From: Nostocoides sp.
Lineage (GTDB): Bacteria; Actinomycetota; Actinomycetes; Actinomycetales; Dermatophilaceae
Assembly (NCBI GenBank): GCA_016716625.1
Contig: JADJVJ010000001.1
Coordinates: 1,550,001 to 1,614,000 of the forward strand
DNA: 64,000 nucleotides
Reading direction: 5' to 3'
Below the pieces are notes generated by a model that was not told where the DNA came from, searched no databases, and was given only the letters and a program-made list of their open reading frames with translations. The position numbers were made by a program, and so were the translations under genes. Below are positions 22,031 to 29,793 of this stretch, in pieces (the stretch's first letter is position 1; the number at the start of each line of letters is the position of its first letter).

Positions 22031-22876
22031 TCAGAGCCGGCACGCGGCAATGTCGGTGACGAGGATGGCCCGGGCCCCGAGCTCGTAGAGCTCGTCCATG
22101 ACGCGGTTCGTGCCGGAGCGCGGGACCATGGCGCGGACCGCGACCCAGTCCTTGTTCTGCAGCGGCGAAACCGTCGGCGACTCTAGCCCGGGGGTGATCG
22201 CGCAGGCCGCGTCGACGTGCTCCACCGGGACGTCATAGTCGAGCATGACGTAGTGCCGGGCGGTGATGACTCCGAGGAGACGGCGGCGCAGCACCTCGAT
22301 CCCGGCCTGCTCCTCCGACCCGGCCCGGCGGACGAGGACGGCCTCGCTGCGCAGGATCGGCTCGCCGAACACCTCCAGGCCCTGGCTGCGCAGGGTCGCT
22401 CCGGTCTCGACGACGTCGGCGATGACATCGGCGACCCCGAGGGTGATCGCGGTCTCCACGGCCCCGTCAAGGCGCACGACCTGGGCGCTCACCCCGTGGT
22501 CGGCGAGGTGCTTCTCGACGAGGACGGCATACGAGGTCGCGACGCGGTGACCCTCGATGTCGGCCAGGGTGGCGACCGTTCCGGGACGCGCGGCATAGCG
22601 GAAGGTGCTGCCGCCGAAGCCGAGGGTCATGAGCTCCAGGGCCGCGGACCCGGAATCCAGGAGCAGATCACGACCGGTGATCCCGCAGTCCACGGTGCCC
22701 GAACCGACATAGACGGCGATGTCGCGCGGCCGTAGGTAGAACAGCTCGACACCGTTGGCCTCATCGGTGATGACGAGTTCCTTGGCGTCGCGCCGGGTTC
22801 GGTAGCCCGCCTCCTTGAGCATCTCGGCGGCGGGTTCGGCGAGCGAACCCTTGTTGGGGACGGCAATGCGCAGCAT
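22031..22876 (-). CDS. hisG: ATP phosphoribosyltransferase, long form
   Basis: First enzyme of histidine biosynthesis, condensing ATP with PRPP. The 281-aa length is the long form with a C-terminal ACT-like regulatory domain, so direct histidine feedback is expected and no HisZ is needed. Visible are RIAVPNKGSL at the N-terminus, DCGITGRDLL, and the PRPP-binding block ADVIADVVETGATLRS. It lies 15 bp downstream of hisE, as usual in Actinobacteria. Confidence 0.95.
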   Translation of the reverse strand: MLRIAVPNKGSLAEPAAEMLKEAGYRTRRDAKELVITDEANGVELFYLRPRDIAVYVGSGTVDCGITGRDLLLDSGSAALELMTLGFGGSTFRYAARPGTVATLADIEGHRVATSYAVLVEKHLADHGVSAQVVRLDGAVETAITLGVADVIADVVETGATLRSQGLEVFGEPILRSEAVLVRRAGSEEQAGIEVLRRRLLGVITARHYVMLDYDVPVEHVDAACAITPGLESPTVSPLQNKDWVAVRAMVPRSGTNRVMDELYELGARAILVTDIAACRL

Positions 22877-22891
22877 GGAACGGCTTCCGGC

Positions 22892-23155
22892 TCAGAGGTG
22901 GGCGTAGATGTCGTCGGGGGTGAGGTCGGTGGCAACCATGAGGACCTGGAGATGGTAGATGAGCTGGCTGATCTCCTCGGCCGTCTTCTCCCGGCCCTCG
23001 TATTCGGCGGCCATCCACACCTCGGCCGCCTCCTCGACGACCTTCTTGCCGATCGCGTGCACCCCGGCGTCGAGGGCCGCCACCGTGCCCGAACCCTCTT
23101 CGCGGGTGCGCGCTTTGGCGACGAGCTCGGCATACAGGGAGTCGAAAGTCTTCAC
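22892..23155 (-). CDS. hisE: Phosphoribosyl-ATP pyrophosphatase
   Basis: Second step of histidine biosynthesis, hydrolysing phosphoribosyl-ATP to phosphoribosyl-AMP. The 87-aa all-alpha protein has the MazG-like metal-binding pattern KKVVEEAAEVWMAA with E-E-A-x-E, preceded by GSGTVAALDAGVHAIG. The GTG at 23155 gives VKTFDSLYAEL, matching family N-termini; a TTG 9 bases upstream is the alternative. hisE precedes hisG in the same operon. Confidence 0.93.
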   Translation of the reverse strand: MKTFDSLYAELVAKARTREEGSGTVAALDAGVHAIGKKVVEEAAEVWMAAEYEGREKTAEEISQLIYHLQVLMVATDLTPDDIYAHL

Positions 23156-23218
23156 AACGTCCAAGGGTACGGCGGCCCGGGTGGATGCCCGGGCCGTCGT
23201 CCGCCCCGTGAGTTTCGG

Positions 23219-23980
23219 TCAGCGCCCGGCGAGCACCGGCTCGGCGTCCTGCTCGGCCTTGGCCTGACGGGTCACCTTGACCCACTGGCTGAAGCCGTAG
23301 AGGACGAACATGCCGTAGAAGATGTACATCACGGCCGTGGGCACGTAACCGGTCGCGAAGCCCAGGGGCACCCCGATCAGGTCGACCCCGATCCAGGCGA
23401 GCCAGAACTCGTTCCAGCCGCGGGCCATGGAGTAGGTGGCGACGATGGAGCCGACGAAGATCCAGGCGTCGCACCAGTAGAACCACCACTGCGGCGTCCA
23501 GAACGGGTTCGGCGAGAGGTTCCACAGGGCCACGAAGACCTGGTGGACGACCACGGTGCCGATCAACCAGAAGGCAATGAGACCGAGGCGTTCCCGGGAG
23601 GTGGCCCAGCGCGGGGTGATCGCGGCCTGGTCGGTGCTGGCCCCGCGTTCCTTGCGGATCTGGTTCCACCGCCACCAGCCGTAGGCGCTGGTGATGATGA
23701 AGAAGACCTGGCGTCCGGCCTGGCCGAAAAGCGGGATCCGCTGGTCGGCGGCGAAGAGCGCACCAAGGTAGACGAAGAACAGAATGATGTTGGCGCTGAT
23801 GCCGATCGGCCAAGCCCAGACCCAGCGCTTCATGCCGTACCAGGCGGAGACGACGCCGATGAGGACGCCGATGACCTCCAGACCATGGATCTGGTAGCTG
23901 CCGATGGGGATGGTCCAGTCGATGAGCTGCTGGAAGAGGTTGCCGCTCGCGGTGTCCGCTGCGGCGAGAGTGGTGATCAT
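23219..23980 (-). CDS. ribM: PnuC-family riboflavin transporter RibM (PnuX)
   Basis: A 253-aa membrane protein of the PnuC family with seven or eight hydrophobic segments and many tryptophans (SAWYGMKRWVWAWPIG, YGWWRWNQIRKERG). PnuC relatives facilitate vitamin uptake. Because an FMN riboswitch lies directly upstream, this is best called RibM/PnuX, the riboflavin facilitator known from Corynebacterium and Streptomyces, rather than the nicotinamide-riboside carrier. Other riboflavin genes are absent nearby, so the riboswitch controls this transporter alone. The ATG at 23980 follows an AAGGAC ribosome site held in a hairpin. Confidence 0.88.
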   Translation of the reverse strand: MITTLAAADTASGNLFQQLIDWTIPIGSYQIHGLEVIGVLIGVVSAWYGMKRWVWAWPIGISANIILFFVYLGALFAADQRIPLFGQAGRQVFFIITSAYGWWRWNQIRKERGASTDQAAITPRWATSRERLGLIAFWLIGTVVVHQVFVALWNLSPNPFWTPQWWFYWCDAWIFVGSIVATYSMARGWNEFWLAWIGVDLIGVPLGFATGYVPTAVMYIFYGMFVLYGFSQWVKVTRQAKAEQDAEPVLAGR

Positions 23981-23987
23981 GAGAGGT

Positions 23988-24023
23988 GTTCGTCCTTCGG
24001 GTTCGATCTGATGACGGACGAAC
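23988..24023 (-). promoter_or_regulatory. Ribosome-site-sequestering hairpin of the FMN switch
   Basis: Eight-bp inverted repeat GTTCGTCC / GGACGAAC with a 20-base loop, immediately before the ribM ATG. On the minus strand the 3' arm contains part of the only Shine-Dalgarno candidate (AAGGAC, 23992-23997). This looks like a translational expression platform: the hairpin would hide the ribosome site when FMN is bound. No U-tract follows, which argues against transcription termination. Confidence 0.55.
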
Positions 24024-24082
24024 TCCGGGGACGTGCACACCCGGGCCCACCGCGTGCGGTGAGCACACGGCATACCCGACGT

Positions 24083-24209
24083 ACGTGCTGCCTACCATCC
24101 GGACTTTCACCGTCGGTCTCGGAGTTACACCGAGTCAACCGGCCGCTGGCTGCGGTCGGGTCGCGGACTGTTACCGCCGGTTCGGAGTTACACCGACCCC
24201 GGAGCACGT
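24083..24209 (-). ncRNA. FMN riboswitch (RFN element)
   Basis: The minus strand carries the conserved RFN blocks in order: GGTGTAACTCCGAACCGGCG, then GGTAACAGTCCGCGACCCG, a variable arm, GGTTGACTCGGTGTAACTCC, and GACCGACGGTGAAAGTCCGG followed by ATGG. The closing P1 stem pairs ACGTGCT with AGCACGT (24203-24209 with 24083-24089). It lies about 100 nt upstream of ribM, so flavin repression of riboflavin uptake is expected. Recognition is from the family consensus; no covariance search was run. Confidence 0.93.
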
Positions 24210-24239
24210 GAGAGCGATTATGCCGTATGGCTCGCCGGG

Positions 24240-24282
24240 TCGATGTATGTGCGTACCGGCATACGGCCCGCACATACATCGA
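24240..24282. repeat. Palindromic intergenic element, copy 1
   Basis: Perfect 14-bp inverted repeat TCGATGTATGTGCG / CGCACATACATCGA around a 15-base loop that contains CCGGCATACGG. Its reverse complement shares about 30 nearly identical bases with the element at 47640-47694 (one A/G difference). A second TATGCC word lies just outside at 24220. Situated between the rpe stop and the FMN riboswitch; the two flanking genes are intact. It belongs with REP-like bacterial repeats in form, but no known family was recognised. Confidence 0.75.
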
Positions 24283-24312
24283 CTGCGGACATCGCGACCG
24301 ACTCGTGCGAAG

Positions 24313-24969
24313 TCAGTGGGTATGCCGTGCGGCGAGCTCGCGGAGGTGGTCGATCGCCTCGGCGGCGGACGGCGCGCCATACACCGCAGAACCAGCGACA
24401 AAAACGTCGGCCCCGGCCTCGGCGCACTGCTCGATCGTCGATGCCGACACGCCCCCGTCCACCTGCACCCAGATCTCACCCCCGTGCCGCCGCACCGCCT
24501 CGCGGACCTCACGGACCTTGGGCATCTGGTCGGCCATGAAGGACTGCCCACCGAACCCCGGCTCGACCGTCATGACGAGCACCATGTCGACCTCGGGGAG
24601 CAGATCGACATACGGTGAAAACGGGGTCCCCGGCTTCACCGCGAACGCGGCCCGCGCCCCCGCCGCGCGGATGGCCCGGGCAGTGCGCACCGGGTCGGCG
24701 ACGGCCTCGATGTGGAAGGTGACCGAGCCCGCCCCGGCCTCGGCATAGGGCGGCGCCCACCGGTCGGGGTCCTCGATCATGAGATGGCAGTCGATAGGCA
24801 CCGGCGAGACGCGCAGCAGCGCCTCAACCACCGGCAGGCCCAGGGTCAGGTTGGGAACGAAGTGGTTGTCCATGACGTCGACATGGGCCCAGTCGGCATC
24901 GGCGATCGCCTCGAGTTCGGCCTGGAGGTTGGCGAAGTCGGCGGAGAGGATGGACGGCGAAATCTGCAC
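24313..24969 (-). CDS. rpe: Ribulose-phosphate 3-epimerase
   Basis: Interconverts ribulose 5-phosphate and xylulose 5-phosphate in the pentose phosphate pathway. The 218-aa TIM barrel has SPSILSADFANL, metal-binding His/Asp in HVDVMDNHFVPN, CHLMIEDPDRW, TVEPGFGGQ and VDGGVS. The GTG at 24969 yields VQISPSILSAD; the much longer open frame upstream overlaps rsmB in another phase. It lies 22 bp downstream of rsmB. The C-terminal RHTH contains the GGCATAC word in a phase other than Ala-Tyr. Confidence 0.95.
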   Translation of the reverse strand: MQISPSILSADFANLQAELEAIADADWAHVDVMDNHFVPNLTLGLPVVEALLRVSPVPIDCHLMIEDPDRWAPPYAEAGAGSVTFHIEAVADPVRTARAIRAAGARAAFAVKPGTPFSPYVDLLPEVDMVLVMTVEPGFGGQSFMADQMPKVREVREAVRRHGGEIWVQVDGGVSASTIEQCAEAGADVFVAGSAVYGAPSAAEAIDHLRELAARHTH

Positions 24970-24991
24970 GGCGCTAACCCTACGAGCAACC

Positions 24992-26497
24992 CTATGAGCG
25001 CTTGCGCAGCAGCGCGAAGAACATCGCGTCGGTGCCGTGCCGGTGCGGCCACAGCTGGACGTACGGCCCCGGACCCACCCCCTCGATCTCCCGCCCCGAG
25101 GCGTCCCGGAAGAGTGGCCGGGCATCGAGCACCTCGACATCGGAGCGTTTCTTGAGCACGTCGCCGACGACGAACGTCGTCTCGGCCAGGTGCGGTGAAC
25201 AGGTGGCGTACCCGACCACTCCCCCGGGCGCCACCGCATCGAGCGCCGAGGCCAGCAGCGCCCGCTGCAGCGGCCCGAGCTGCGCCAGATCCGCGGGGGT
25301 ACGGCGCCAACGCGCCTCGGGTCGCCGCCGCAGCGCACCCAGCCCGGTGCACGGGGCGTCGACGAGCACCCGGGAGTATGCCGTGGGCTCGGCCTCCCCG
25401 ATTTCGCGCCCGTCCGCGGTGCGCACTTCGATGGATCGCCCACTGCCAGCGGCGTATTCGGTCATGGCCCGCAACGAGGACCGGACGAGGTCGGCGCGAT
25501 GCGGCGAGACCTCGACGGCCGTGAGATCAGCACCGGCGGCCACCGCGAGACCGGCAAGGACACCGGCCTTGCCGCCCGGTCCGGCGCACAGGTCAAGCCA
25601 TCGCTCCGGTACCTCACCGCCAACCCCAGACCCGCCGCCCCGAACCTCGGCCTCGGCCAGGGCGAGGGCCAGCAACTGCGACCCCACGTCCTGAACCGCG
25701 GCTCGACCGTCCCGGACGGCCGCGATCCGGGACGGGTCTCCGCTACCGAGCACCACCCCGATCCGGGAGAGGGCACTGGGCCGTGCATCACCGGCGCCGC
25801 GGTCGGCCAGCAACGACTCCACGTCCGCCAGACCCGGGCGGGCGACGAGATGGACCTCCGGGGGGACGTTGTCGGACTCGAGCAACGCGACAAGCTCATC
25901 GTCGATGGACTCGGGGGCAGCACCGCCATGGCCGACGAGCGCGGCCCGCACAGCCCGAACAACCCACTCCGGGTGCGAGTGCCGCACGGCCAGGGCCGCG
26001 GGGTCGGGCCTGGCCGGGGCAACGGCCTCCACCCATGCATCGAGATCCCGCTCGCCAATCCGCCGCAGCACGGCATTGACGAAACCCCCGGCGCCGGCAC
26101 CGGCGACGACCTTGGCCAGGCCAACGCTCTGGTCTGCGGCGGCGTGGGCGGGCACGCGCATCCGGAGGAGTTGATGCGTGCCGAGCCGAAGACAATCGAG
26201 CACCGCAGGGTCGATGGACTCCACCTGCCGACCGGATGCCGCCGCGATGATGGCGTCATACAGCCCCTGCCAGCGCAGGGTCCCGAAGGTCAGCTCGGTC
26301 GCGAACGCCGCGTCCCGGGGGTCGAGTCGACGGTCCCGGAGCACCGTGGGGAGCTCGATATTGGCGTACGCCCCGTCGGCCACCGCCCGCAGCACCGTGT
26401 AGGCCGCGAACCGGGTCGGCTCGGCCGCCCGCGTCCGCTGCGAGGGTGCGGTGCGGGAACGTCTGCGGGGTGGGCCTACCGGCGGCATGCCGCCCAT
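24992..26497 (-). CDS. rsmB: 16S rRNA m5C methyltransferase (RsmB/Fmu family)
   Basis: SAM-dependent RNA cytosine-5 methyltransferase, expected to act on 16S rRNA. The 501-aa protein has an N-terminal NusB-like RNA-binding domain (about residues 25-165) and a C-terminal Rossmann catalytic domain with SAM motif LDLCAGPGGKAG, motif IV VDAPCTGLGALRRRPEARWR and motif VI GYATCSPHLAET; both catalytic cysteines are present. The ATG at 26497 has GGGGGTGGGA upstream; a second ATG lies 9 bases downstream. The upstream continuation to 26821 is antisense to the LURP-one-like gene. Confidence 0.92.
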   Translation of the reverse strand: MGGMPPVGPPRRRSRTAPSQRTRAAEPTRFAAYTVLRAVADGAYANIELPTVLRDRRLDPRDAAFATELTFGTLRWQGLYDAIIAAASGRQVESIDPAVLDCLRLGTHQLLRMRVPAHAAADQSVGLAKVVAGAGAGGFVNAVLRRIGERDLDAWVEAVAPARPDPAALAVRHSHPEWVVRAVRAALVGHGGAAPESIDDELVALLESDNVPPEVHLVARPGLADVESLLADRGAGDARPSALSRIGVVLGSGDPSRIAAVRDGRAAVQDVGSQLLALALAEAEVRGGGSGVGGEVPERWLDLCAGPGGKAGVLAGLAVAAGADLTAVEVSPHRADLVRSSLRAMTEYAAGSGRSIEVRTADGREIGEAEPTAYSRVLVDAPCTGLGALRRRPEARWRRTPADLAQLGPLQRALLASALDAVAPGGVVGYATCSPHLAETTFVVGDVLKKRSDVEVLDARPLFRDASGREIEGVGPGPYVQLWPHRHGTDAMFFALLRKRS

Positions 26498-26536
26498 CGT
26501 CCCACCCCCGGCGCCCCCGCATGGCACGCTGGGCGC

Positions 26537-27172
26537 ATGACCGATCTGCCTGCCGCCCCACCGCCCGCACCCGTCCCCGCTGGCCCAGACCGGCTCATCA
26601 TCCGGCAACGGCTCACCCTGATGGTCAACCGTTACGAGATCCACACCGTGGTTGGGGACTGGCAGGAGGGTCCGCTGCTCGCCGTGGCCCAGCAGAAGCG
26701 GATGGCCTTCAAGGAGCAGGTGACCTTCTATACCGATGAGTCCCGAACTCAGCCGGTGTTCGCGTTCAAGGCTCGACGCACCATCGACCTCGGCTCCGGC
26801 TACGACGTGACCGACGCGCACGGGCAGGCGATCGGTTTCTTCAAGAAGCAGTTCGGTGCGAGCCTGCTCCGTTCGACGTGGGACCTGCAGACCCCGGACG
26901 GCCTGACCTCAGTTGGGCAGGAACGCAACCAAACCATCGCCGTGCTCCGGCGGATCTGGGACATCATCCCGATCGTCGGCGGCATTCCCGTCCCCTTCCT
27001 CTTCCACTTCGACTTCGTGGCCGGTGACGGGACGAGGGTGTTGAGCAGCATGCGCAAGGCCGGGCTCCGCGACACCTACCGGCTCGAACTGCCCGAGGTC
27101 AACGGCTGGCGGATCGACTGGCGGGTGGCGGCCGCCATGGGTGTCGCCCTGGACGCACTTCAGTCCCGGTAG
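26537..27172 (+). CDS. LURP-one-related protein
   Basis: A 211-aa protein with a Pro/Ala-rich N-terminus and a tubby-like beta-barrel domain of the LURP-one-related/scramblase-like superfamily (RQRLTLMVNRYEIH, then beta strands such as FKARRTIDLGSGYDV). The hydrophobic IWDIIPIVGGIPVPFLFHF segment near 140-160 fits the central helix of that fold. Function in bacteria is unknown. A CACGCT box ends 6 bases before the ATG, consistent with a leaderless mRNA diverging from rsmB. Confidence 0.75.
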   Translation: MTDLPAAPPPAPVPAGPDRLIIRQRLTLMVNRYEIHTVVGDWQEGPLLAVAQQKRMAFKEQVTFYTDESRTQPVFAFKARRTIDLGSGYDVTDAHGQAIGFFKKQFGASLLRSTWDLQTPDGLTSVGQERNQTIAVLRRIWDIIPIVGGIPVPFLFHFDFVAGDGTRVLSSMRKAGLRDTYRLELPEVNGWRIDWRVAAAMGVALDALQSR

Positions 27173-27211
27173 CCCGCGAGCCCACCCGAGCCGCGCATCC
27201 GGGGTCGAGCC

Positions 27212-28135
27212 TCAGCCGAGCCGCTCGCCCTCGCTGATCCGCATCCCGCGGGCCCAATCGGCGGCCGGCATGGGCCGCTTCCCGACGGGTCGCACCTCGC
27301 CGAGCAGGACCGCTCCCCCGGCCACCCCGACCGCCACCGCTCGCTTGGTCACCTGGAGTTCCCCAGGAGCCAGCCTGACCTGCGGGTATGCCGTCACCGG
27401 GCCGATCCCGAGCCGCTCGCCGCGGAAGGTGCTCCAGGCCCCCGGTGACGGGGTGCAGCCGCGGATCAGCCGGTCGACGGCATACGCCGGCAGCGACCAG
27501 CGGATCCGGGCGTCCTCGGTGGTGAGTTTGGCGGCATGACTCACGCCGTCCTCGCTCTGCGGGATCGGGACCAGCGAGCCGTCGGCGAGCCCGTCGAGGG
27601 TGGCCGTGAGGAGGCCGGCCCCGGTCTCGGCGAGCCGCCCGAGCAGCGTCCCGGCGGTGTCGTGCGGGCCGATCGGCTCGGTGAGGCTGCCGAAGACCGG
27701 CCCGGTGTCCAGGCCCTCCTCGATCCGGAAGGTGCAGGCCCCGGTGATCTCGTCCCCGGCCATGATCGCGCGCGGGACGGGGGCGGCTCCGCGCCAGGCC
27801 GGCAGCAGTGAGAAGTGCAGGTTGATCCATCCGTGCCGGGGGATGGCAAGCAGGTCGGCAGGCAACAGCGCGCCGTAGGCGACCACGGGGCAGGCGTCCG
27901 GAGCCAGTTCGATGAGGCGTTCGCGAAGGCCGGGAGCGCGCGCACTGGGCGGGGTGAGCACCTCGATCCCGTGCGCGCGCGCAACCTCGGACACCGGGGA
28001 GGAGTGCAGGGTGCGACCCCGCCCGGCCCGGGCGTCCGGCCGGGTGAGCACCGCGAGCACCTCGTGGCGGCTCGCGAGCAGCGCCCGCAGGGCCGGGACC
28101 GCGGTCTGCGGGGTGCCGGCAAAGACGACCCTCAC
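27212..28135 (-). CDS. fmt: Methionyl-tRNA formyltransferase
   Basis: Formylates initiator Met-tRNA using 10-formyltetrahydrofolate. The 307-aa sequence has RVVFAGTPQTAVPALRAL, the catalytic NLHFSLLPAWRGAAPV block (Asn, His), and the downstream Asp in EEGLDTGPVF. The C-terminal OB-like domain is present. The GTG at 28135 overlaps the def stop by 4 bases (GTGA), a classic def-fmt coupling with def first. Confidence 0.95.
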   Translation of the reverse strand: MRVVFAGTPQTAVPALRALLASRHEVLAVLTRPDARAGRGRTLHSSPVSEVARAHGIEVLTPPSARAPGLRERLIELAPDACPVVAYGALLPADLLAIPRHGWINLHFSLLPAWRGAAPVPRAIMAGDEITGACTFRIEEGLDTGPVFGSLTEPIGPHDTAGTLLGRLAETGAGLLTATLDGLADGSLVPIPQSEDGVSHAAKLTTEDARIRWSLPAYAVDRLIRGCTPSPGAWSTFRGERLGIGPVTAYPQVRLAPGELQVTKRAVAVGVAGGAVLLGEVRPVGKRPMPAADWARGMRISEGERLG

Positions 28136-28701
28136 CGCCGCCTGCCAAAAGCAGAACCGTATGCCGTGCCGCCGGCTCCACCGTGCGGGCTCACCTTGAC
28201 GACGGGATCGACTGCTCCCCATTCGGTCTCGCGGATGACCCGCATGGCCTCACGGCGGGCATCCCGATCGAGCCGGTCGATGAAGAGCACCCCGTCGAGG
28301 TGGTCGGTCTCGTGTTGGATGCACCGGGCCAGCAGCGCGGACCCGACGATCTCCACGCTCTCCCCGTGCAGGTCCTGCCCGCGGGCGATGAGCGTGGTGC
28401 GCCGTGGGGTGTCGAACCTCAACCCCGGGAAGGAGAGACAGCCCTCGGGGCCGGTCTCTTCGTCCTCTCCCAGGCTGAGGTCGGGGTTGATCAGGTGCCC
28501 GACAACGCCGTCGACGTGAAAGGTAAAGACCCGCAGCCCGACCCCGAGCTGGGGGGCGGCCAGCCCGGCACCACCGGCGGCGAGCATGGTGTCGGTGAGG
28601 TCGCCGACGAGCCGGCGGAGTTCGGCGTCGAAGTCCACGACCTTCTCGGCGGGGGTCCGCAGGACCGGGTCGCCGAAGAGCCGGATCGGGGTGACGCTCA
28701 C
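28132..28701 (-). CDS. def: Peptide deformylase
   Basis: Removes the N-formyl group from nascent proteins. The 189-aa protein has the three family motifs: GGAGLAAPQ (residues 43-51), EGCLS with metal ligand C88, and HETDH with H130 and H134 around the catalytic Glu. It has a longer C-terminal tail, with a short insert before motif III, as in many actinobacterial deformylases. The GTG at 28701 overlaps the ltaE stop (GTGA). Confidence 0.95.
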   Translation of the reverse strand: MSVTPIRLFGDPVLRTPAEKVVDFDAELRRLVGDLTDTMLAAGGAGLAAPQLGVGLRVFTFHVDGVVGHLINPDLSLGEDEETGPEGCLSFPGLRFDTPRRTTLIARGQDLHGESVEIVGSALLARCIQHETDHLDGVLFIDRLDRDARREAMRVIRETEWGAVDPVVKVSPHGGAGGTAYGSAFGRRR

Positions 28702-29789
28702 GGCTCGGTGGCCCCGGCCGTGGCTGACCCGGGTCCCTCGACGAGGAGGCGCCGCAGCACCTCGGTCGCGGCGTGCGTGGCGGCATCGTCGACGTCCAGG
28801 TGCCAGACGAGGCGGACCTGGCGCGCGCCCATGGCGTACCCACGCACCCCGCGCCGCAGCGCGGCCTCGACGAAAGCCGTTGCCTGCCAATCGGTGTCAC
28901 TGAGGTCCAGCACGAGGATGTTGGTTTGGACCCGGTCGAGGTCGACGACCGGGGCGACGGCGGCCAAAGCCTCCGCGCAGCGCCGGGTCCGGGCATGGTC
29001 CTCGGCGAGCCGCTCGATGTGGTGGTCAAGGGCATAGAGCCCGGCGGCGGCGAGGATGCCCACTTGACGCATCCCGGCGCCGTACCGCTTGCGCCATACC
29101 CGCGCCTCGCGCATGGCCTCGGCAGACCCGACGAGGAGCGAACCGATCGGCGCACCCAGGCCCTTGGACAGGCACACCGAGACGGTGTCGGCGCACCTGG
29201 CATATGCTGCCAGCGGGACCCCGGAGGCGACATGGGCGTTCCACAGGCGGGCACCGTCGAGGTGGACGCGCACCCCGGCCGCGCGGCATACCGCGGCGAC
29301 CTGTTCCATGGCGGCGAGTGGCTGGATCACCCCACCGCCGAAGTTGTGAGTGTTCTCGAGCACCACGCACGCGGTGCCCACCTGGTAGGGGCCACCCCCG
29401 ACCGCCATGAGGTCGAGCGGGGCGGCCGGGTCGAGCAGACCACCGCGGCTCACCCAAGTGCGTGAGGTGATCCCGGAGAAGACGGCCGCGGCCCCGAGTT
29501 CGGCCCGCACGACATGCGCGAGGGAGTCGGCGATGATCTCCTCCCCCGGACTCACATGCAGCCGCATGCCGAGCTGGTTGGCGAGCGACCCGGTCGGGGT
29601 GAAGAGTGCGGCCTCGTGGCCGAGGAGTTCGGCGACCCGTGCTTCGAGCCGACGGACGGTGGGGTCCTCACCGAAGACGTCGTCCCCGACCTCGGCCGCG
29701 GCCATCGCGGCACGCATCGCCGGAACCGGGCGGGTCAGGGTGTCCGAGAGTAGGTCCGCGACGATGGCCGGTCCGGATGAGGTCGTCAT
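28698..29789 (-). CDS. ltaE: Low-specificity L-threonine aldolase
   Basis: PLP-dependent aldolase cleaving threonine/allo-threonine to glycine and acetaldehyde. The 363-aa protein has ADLLSDTLTRPVPAM and GDDVFGEDPTV at the N-terminus, HLDGARLWNA for cofactor contact and the Schiff-base lysine in CLSKGLGAPIGS. It lies 4 bases after aroG and overlaps def, so aroG-ltaE-def-fmt probably form one transcript. Confidence 0.92.
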   Translation of the reverse strand: MTTSSGPAIVADLLSDTLTRPVPAMRAAMAAAEVGDDVFGEDPTVRRLEARVAELLGHEAALFTPTGSLANQLGMRLHVSPGEEIIADSLAHVVRAELGAAAVFSGITSRTWVSRGGLLDPAAPLDLMAVGGGPYQVGTACVVLENTHNFGGGVIQPLAAMEQVAAVCRAAGVRVHLDGARLWNAHVASGVPLAAYARCADTVSVCLSKGLGAPIGSLLVGSAEAMREARVWRKRYGAGMRQVGILAAAGLYALDHHIERLAEDHARTRRCAEALAAVAPVVDLDRVQTNILVLDLSDTDWQATAFVEAALRRGVRGYAMGARQVRLVWHLDVDDAATHAATEVLRRLLVEGPGSATAGATEP

Positions 29790-29793
29790 CGCC

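Noticed and set aside
24240..24282. CRISPR repeat or attachment site interpretation of the palindrome
   Set aside because: Single local copy, no spacer array, no integrase or cas genes nearby.
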